Origin: CAIWHR01 sp963823215
GTDB taxonomy: Bacteria; Pseudomonadota; Gammaproteobacteria; Burkholderiales; Casimicrobiaceae
Length of the DNA: 64,000 nt
NCBI GenBank assembly: GCA_963823215.1
Contig: CAWGKT010000004.1
Location: forward strand, 62,001-126,000
Direction: 5' to 3'
The stretch's first letter is position 1, and every line of letters starts with the position of its first letter. Below are positions 58,741-64,000 of the stretch, one piece after another. A program made the position numbers and the translations under genes. The notes under the pieces were generated by a model. That model was not told where the DNA came from, made no database searches, and saw nothing but the letters and a program-made list of their open reading frames with translations.

Positions 58741-59250
58741 TTACACTTTCTTGACGAGGGCAACGAGCTGATCGAGAGCCTTTCCCCAACCTTCGTGGAA
58801 CCCCATTTGCTCGTGTTTCCTGCGCCCCTCTTCGTCCCCATGGATGACGAGCGCGGTGTACTTCGTCCCGTTGCCATGCGGTTCAAGCGAAACGACCGCC
58901 GTGAAAGGGAATGAATCGCAGGGGGTCGCGGATGATCCGCTGGACGGCCGGAAGCCGGGCAAGAGCGTGTTGGTCCACGCGAGCCGTTCGTTCCTGACGA
59001 CCTCGAGGTAACAGCCGGCGTTGGGGAACTCCTGTCCCTCCGGCGAGCGCATGGTCGTGCGAAAGACGCCGCCGGGGCGAAGATCGATTTCGCAATCGAT
59101 CGTGGTCCATGGCGCGGGCGTGAACCACTTCTTGAGTCGCTCCGGGATGGTCCACGCGTTCCAGACAAGTTCTGGCGGGACATCGACGACGCGTTCCAGG
59201 ACGAGGTCGAGCCTGGGGTCGGGCGCGTAAACGGTCGAGCGAATCGTCAT
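58741..59250 (-). CDS. AHSA1/SRPBCC-domain protein
   Basis: 169 residues; ATG 59250 with AAGGAG. Conserved features: LERVVDVPPELVWNAWTIPE, LKKWFTPAPW, GYSE-like MGFHEGWGKALDQL. It belongs to the START-like family often regulated by or fused with ArsR proteins; no ArsR gene is adjacent. Ligand unknown. Convergent with the DUF349 gene. Confidence 0.9.
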   Translation of the reverse strand: MTIRSTVYAPDPRLDLVLERVVDVPPELVWNAWTIPERLKKWFTPAPWTTIDCEIDLRPGGVFRTTMRSPEGQEFPNAGCYLEVVRNERLAWTNTLLPGFRPSSGSSATPCDSFPFTAVVSLEPHGNGTKYTALVIHGDEEGRRKHEQMGFHEGWGKALDQLVALVKKV

Positions 59251-59477
59251 TGCTGCTCCTTCAGGTCTTTGCCGACATTGTTCAATCGATCGAGGCGGCG
59301 CCCGGGTCCTTGCGGACAGAGTCCCGCCGGCCGACGCGCCGCTTCCGGCGCGCGCGCAGTCTCGCCATCGGGTGTCGTCGCGAGCCACGTGCCAGACGTG
59401 CCGACGGCGAGCTTTACTAACTCTACCATCGCATCGAGAATGGGGAGCAGGCCAGCGGAAGGAATCCGGAACCGACG

Positions 59478-62005
59478 ATGACCCACGCCCCGCCCCGTCC
59501 GCTTTCGCGCCCGCGCGGCCTGGTTCGCCTCGGCAACATCCTCCTCGCGCTGCTGCGCCGCCTGCTCTACCTCGTCGTGCGCACGCAGGTCACGCCGGAG
59601 CAGATCGCGCTGCTTGGCGTCGATCCGCAGCAGCCGCTCTGCTATGTCCTCCAGGATCGGCATCTGTCGAGCCTGCTGGTGCTGGAGGAGGAGACGAGGC
59701 GGCTCGGCCTGCCGTCGGCCTTGGCGCCGATCGGACCCGAGTTCCCCCGCAGCACGCGCGCCGTGTTCTCGGTCGTCCTCAATCGGAATCCGCTGAGCAC
59801 GCGCACCATGGAGCCCTCGGTGACCCTCGCGCAGATGACGGCGACGCTGTTGCGCCAGCCGGCGCTCGACGCGCAGCTGCTGCCGGTGACGATTCTCTGG
59901 GGCCGGTCGCCGGGGTCGCAGGATTCGCTCGTCAGGGCGCTCTTCGCCGACGCGTGGGCGAGCGTCGGACCGCTGCGCCAGCTCCTGATCATCCTGCTGC
60001 ACGGCCGACAGACGCGCGTCGGCTTCGGCGAGCCGGTCTCGTTGCGCCGGCTGATCGACGAGGAGACCGACGCCGCCACCGCGGTCCGCAAGGCCAATCG
60101 CTTCCTGCGCTTCCACTTTCGCCGGATGCGCGAATCGGCGATCGGCCCGGACCTGTCGCACCGGCGCAACCTGATACGAGACGATGGTGGCCTCGGGCGC
60201 CCTGCAGGACGCCATCGCGACGGAGGCGGGGCGGCTCGGCGCGACCCTGGCGGCGGCAGAGGATCGGGCGCGCCGGTTCGCGTGGGAGATCGCGTCGGAC
60301 TTCAGCTATCCGGTCGTGCGCGCGATGGAGCTGCTGCTCGCGCGGCTGTGGCGGCGCCTCTACGACGGGGTCGACGTCCATCACGGGAACGAGCTCGCCA
60401 AAGCCGCACCGGGCAACGGACTCGTCTATCTGCCCAACCATCGCAGCCACGTCGATTACCTGCTGCTGTCGTATCTCGTCCATGCGCAGGGACTCGCGCC
60501 ACCCCACATCGCGGCGGGCGCCAACCTGAATTTCCCGCTCGTGGGCCCGGTGCTGCGGCGCGGCGGCGCGTTCTTCCTGCGCCGCAGCTTCAAGGGCGAG
60601 CCGCTCTACGCCGCGGTGTTCCGCGAGTACCTGCACGCGATGCTGGCGAAGGGATTCCCGATCGCGTACTTCATCGAGGGCGGTCGCAGCCGCAGCGGGC
60701 GCACGCTCGCGCCGAAGGGCGGCCTGCTGGGCATGACCGTCGAGAGCTTCATGCGCGAGCATCCGCGGCCGCTGCTGCTGGTGCCCGTGTATTTCAGCTA
60801 CGAAAAGCTGCTCGAGGGCCGCACGCTGGTCGCCGAGCTCGAAGGACAGCCGAAGGAGGGCGAGTCGCTGGGCGCGCTCGTGCGCGTTGCCAGGAACCTC
60901 CGGCGCGAATACGGGAGCGTGCACGTCAATTTCGGCGCGCCGCTGTCGATCGACCAGTTCCTCGATCGGGAGGCGCCCGACTGGCACGCGCTGCAGGGAG
61001 ACGAGCAGCGGGACGCGGCGCGGCGGCTTGACGCCGCTGCTCGGCCGCGAGATGGCGCAGCGCATCAACTCCGCGGTCGTCATCAATCCGATCAACCTGT
61101 TCGCCATGGCCATCGTGCCCAGCCCGCGCCAGGCGCTCGACGAGCGCGGGCTCGCGCAGCAGATCGACTGGCTGAAGACGATCGCATCCCGACTGCCCTA
61201 CTCGCCGGACACGGTGCTCACCGCCGCACGATCCGGCGGTGGCGATCGCGCAGGCACTGAAGCTCGGCTTTGCCACATCGCGTCGCCCATCCGCTCGGGC
61301 GACATCATCGCGGTTCCGGACAAGGAAGTGTCCGCGGTCAACTACCTGCGCAACAACGTGCTGCACGCCTATGCGCTGCCCGCGCTGGTCGCGAACCTGC
61401 TGGTCGCCCTGCGCGAGGTGACGCCGGAGCGCGTTGCCGAGTTCGCCGAGGGCGGTCTGCCCTTCCTGCGCGCGGAACTGATGCTGCATCACTCCCCCGC
61501 GGAGGCGGTCGCGGTGTCGCAGCGCGTCGTCGAGCTGTTCGTCGAGCTGGGGCTCGCGCGCACGGGCACCGATGGCAACCTGCGGGCCGCGGATCGCTAC
61601 AGCCCGGAACATGCGGGGCTGGAACTGCTCGCCCGTTCGCTGCGGCACCTGCTGCGCCGCAATTACCTGACGATCGCGTTGCTGACTCGTGTGGGTTCCG
61701 GCACGTTGACGCGGCAACGCCTCGAGGAGCTGATGCAGATGCTCACGCAGCGCCTGTCGCTGCTGTTCGAGTTCGCGCCGCCGGATTTCTACGAGCGCTC
61801 GACGTTTGCGTCCTACATCGATACGCTGCTCGAGACGGGCCTCGTCCACGAGGACGCCGACGGGTCGCTGCGCCTGCACGAGCACACCCGGACGTGGGAG
61901 CGCTATGTCGAGCGGCTGCTCCCTGCGGACGCCGTGCTCGCCATCCGGCGTGTTGCGGTCGAGCAGGCGCCGCCGGCGGTCCTCGGCGACACGAAGGAAG
62001 GATAG
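59478..62005 (+). pseudogene. plsB: Glycerol-3-phosphate acyltransferase PlsB, about five frameshifts
   Basis: The combined frames give about 835 residues, the PlsB size. N-terminal membrane region (LGNILLALLRRLLYLVVRTQ), acyltransferase motif I NHRSHVDY, motif III FIEGGRSRSGR and the C-terminal domain (YLRNNVLHAYALPALVANLL) are all present. Frame changes occur near 60183, 61018-61028, 61228-61231, 61278 and 61297-61299, each an extra base; the last three together restore the frame. The enzyme catalyses the first step of phospholipid synthesis. PlsX/PlsY would have to replace it if the gene is really dead; error is the simpler reading. Confidence 0.85.
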
Positions 62006-62060
62006 GCGCGTTGAAGATACCGGTTGCCGCGACCAACGCGCACGACGCGACCGGGAGGCG

Positions 62061-64000
62061 CTACCCGCTGTTGCGCAGCCCCGCCGCCAGCCCGTTGATC
62101 GTCAGGTGAATGGCCCGCTGCGTCCGCTCGTCGGTCTGCCCCGCGCGATGCCGCCGGAGGAGCTCGACTTGCAGGTGGTTGAGCGGGTCGAGATACGGAA
62201 AGCGGTTGCGTATGCTGCGTGCGAGCGTCGGATTGTCGTCGAGCAGGCCCGTCTGCCGCGTGATCGCGAGCACGTGCCGGACGGCGCGCGCATGCTCGGC
62301 GGCGATCCGCGGGAAAATGGCATCCCGTAGCGTGGCATCGGGCACCAGCTCCGCGTAGCGGGACGCGATCGCGAGGTCGGTTTTTGCGAGCACCATCGCC
62401 ATGTTCGACAGCACGCTGCGAAAGAACGGCCAGCGCGCCTGCATCTCGGCGAGCAGCGCGAGCCCTGCGTCGGCGCCATCGGGATGCGCGGCGAGCCACG
62501 CGTCGACCGCCGTGCCGAAGCCGTACCAGCCCGGCAGCATCAGCCGGCACTGGCCCCAGCTGAACACCCACGGGATCGCGCGGAGATCCTCGATCCGGTT
62601 CGACGCGGTGCGCGAGGCCGGTCGGCTGCCGATGTTGAGGCCGGCGATTTCCGCGATCGGCGTCGCGGCGCGGAAATACTCGACGAACCCGGGCGTCCCG
62701 TAGATGAGCCCGCGGTAGGCCGCGTGAGCGTGCGCCGAGAGCGCATCCATTGCACCGTAGTAGATCGCCGCCCGATCCCCGAGCCGCTCGCCGTCGATCA
62801 CGCTCGCTTCCAGCGTCGCCGCAACGAGCGTCTCCAGGTTGCGCCGGCCGAGTTCCGGATCGGAATACTTGCTGGCGATGATTTCGCCCTGCTCGGTGAT
62901 GCGCAGGCCGCCGGTGACGCTGCCGGCAGGCTGCGCCAGAATCGCGTCGAAGCTCGGCCCGCCACCGCGCCCGACCGTGCCGCCGCGGCCGTGAAAGAGT
63001 CGCAGCTTGACGCCGTGGTCGGCAAACGCGTCGACCAGCGCGAGTTCGGCGCGGTAGAGCGCCCAGTTCGCAGTCAGGTAGCCGCCGTCCTTGTTGCTGT
63101 CCGAGTAGCCGAGCATCACCTCCTGCCATCCGTGCCGTCCCTCGATCCAGCGGCGGTAGCGCGGAAGCGAAAAGGCGCCGCGCATGATCGCCGCCGAGCC
63201 ATCGAGGTCGTCGATGGTCTCGAACAGCGGCACGATGTTGATGGCGAGCGCATCGCCCTGCAACAGGCCCGCCTCCTTCAGCAGGATCCCGACTTCGAGC
63301 AGGTCGGAGACCGATTGGCACTTCGAGATCACGTAGTTCGGCAGCGCCGCCGGCCCGAAGCGGCGATGGATGTCGGCGGCGGCGTCGAGCACCGCCAGCT
63401 CGGAGCGCGCGCGCTCCGAATACGCGAGGTGCGGTGAATGCAGCAGGCGCGGGCTCGCGAGCTCCGCATCGAGCAGCGCGATCCGTTCGGCCTCGGGCAG
63501 TGCGGAGTAGTCATTGGCGACGCCGGCGCGCGCGAAGAGCTCGGCGATCACCGCCTCGTGCACGTCGGCGTTCTGGCGCAGGTCGAGCACGGCCAAGTGG
63601 AAGCCGAAGACCTCGACTGCGCGCAGCAGCGGCGCGAGGCGCCCCGCGGCGAGCGGCGCCGCGCCGTGCGTGGCGAGCGACGCATCGATCGTGCGCAATT
63701 CAGTGAGCAGCTCGCCGGGTGTCGCATACGGTGGCAGGTCGGCATGCGGCGCGCGCGGCGGAACGTAGCCGGCGAGGGCTCCGGCCGTCGCGGCGATGCG
63801 CGCGTAGATGCCGATCAGCGCCTGCCGGTAGGGCTCGTCGCCGCGATGCGGGTTCTCGTCGTGCGCCGTCGCCGCCAGTCGCAGCAGGTCGGCGGTGGGC
63901 GTGACGAGGCGCGTGGAAAGGGAAAGCTCGCCGCCGAGCCGGTGGACTTCCTCGAGATAGTGCGCGAACGCGACCGTGGCCTGCGCATGAATGGCGTACG
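62061..64000 (-). CDS. ppc: Phosphoenolpyruvate carboxylase, C-terminal part (cut by window edge)
   Basis: About 646 residues are in the window; the reading frame is open from base 64000, so the true start is outside. Motifs: VMLGYSDSNKDGG, the glycine-rich catalytic loop LFHGRGGTVGRGGGP and the C-terminal end GLRNSG. It makes oxaloacetate from phosphoenolpyruvate and bicarbonate. A TTG at 63698 is inside the gene, not its start. Convergent with plsB, 55 bases apart. Confidence 0.95.
   Translation of the reverse strand, partial: YAIHAQATVAFAHYLEEVHRLGGELSLSTRLVTPTADLLRLAATAHDENPHRGDEPYRQALIGIYARIAATAGALAGYVPPRAPHADLPPYATPGELLTELRTIDASLATHGAAPLAAGRLAPLLRAVEVFGFHLAVLDLRQNADVHEAVIAELFARAGVANDYSALPEAERIALLDAELASPRLLHSPHLAYSERARSELAVLDAAADIHRRFGPAALPNYVISKCQSVSDLLEVGILLKEAGLLQGDALAINIVPLFETIDDLDGSAAIMRGAFSLPRYRRWIEGRHGWQEVMLGYSDSNKDGGYLTANWALYRAELALVDAFADHGVKLRLFHGRGGTVGRGGGPSFDAILAQPAGSVTGGLRITEQGEIIASKYSDPELGRRNLETLVAATLEASVIDGERLGDRAAIYYGAMDALSAHAHAAYRGLIYGTPGFVEYFRAATPIAEIAGLNIGSRPASRTASNRIEDLRAIPWVFSWGQCRLMLPGWYGFGTAVDAWLAAHPDGADAGLALLAEMQARWPFFRSVLSNMAMVLAKTDLAIASRYAELVPDATLRDAIFPRIAAEHARAVRHVLAITRQTGLLDDNPTLARSIRNRFPYLDPLNHLQVELLRRHRAGQTDERTQRAIHLTINGLAAGLRNSG

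Overview
The window is a GC-rich bacterial chromosome segment that looks betaproteobacterial, probably Burkholderiales-like. The indications are a System I cytochrome c maturation operon (ccmABCDEFGHI), a fused MaeB-type malic enzyme, PlsB and Ppc neighbours, and an intergenic repeat whose sense strand reads MNSPHAHCVR, a motif I remember from Burkholderiales genomes. It is densely coded. I saw no tRNA, rRNA, CRISPR array, insertion sequence or phage gene.

Region 1 (1-16.7 kb) is a respiratory multihaem cytochrome locus. An octahaem nitrite reductase (545-2260, minus) has seven CXXCH sites and one CXXCK site, and keeps the Arg/Tyr-Cys/Gln-His active-site pattern of Thioalkalivibrio octahaem nitrite reductase. 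Behind it the window starts inside a second CcmI/NrfG-like gene. On the other side are two receiver-domain proteins (one with a membrane tail), a heptahaem cytochrome c and a b-type cytochrome, which together form a candidate quinol-oxidising electron feed. A convergent NtrC-type sigma54 activator and a histidine kinase with a haem-binding CXXCH motif follow, then ccmI to ccmA. A perfect FNR-type box precedes the reductase gene and a near-perfect one precedes the kinase gene, so the locus is probably switched on by oxygen limitation.

Region 2 (16.9-24.6 kb) is mostly housekeeping: malic enzyme, RecQ, HtpG, a small hypothetical gene and a short-chain dehydrogenase.

Region 3 (24.9-44.7 kb, with a second part at 50.5-53 kb) is methylated-amine and one-carbon metabolism. 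It holds a GbcA-like Rieske oxygenase, a dimethylglycine/sarcosine dehydrogenase-like flavoprotein and an MttB-family methyltransferase. It also holds a seven-gene operon of a corrinoid protein, DUF1638, a 'virulence factor' family protein, a methylene-THF reductase C-terminal-type protein, methylene-THF reductase, a pterin-binding methyltransferase and a RamA-like corrinoid activator. The set fits methyl transfer from quaternary or tertiary amines through a corrinoid to tetrahydrofolate, next to an oxygen-dependent demethylation route. A 2-aminoethylphosphonate-type ABC transporter, a GST, a hydrolase and two small secreted proteins lie between.

Region 4 (44.9-64 kb) has the ABC-F ATPase Uup, a kinase/nucleotidyltransferase/sulfatase-fold trio of unknown role, a second demethylating flavoprotein, PPK2, a two-gene spermidine-synthase-like pair, a DUF349 protein, an AHSA1-type protein, PlsB and the C-terminal part of Ppc.

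Two features cut across the window. A roughly 146-bp chain of six hairpins occurs three times, each directly behind a stop codon, with stems conserved and loops varying. In addition, five genes (the partial ccmI, both dehydrogenases, the phosphonate-binding protein and plsB) carry about twelve single-base frameshifts, and every one I could resolve is an extra base. That bias suggests assembly error rather than natural gene decay.
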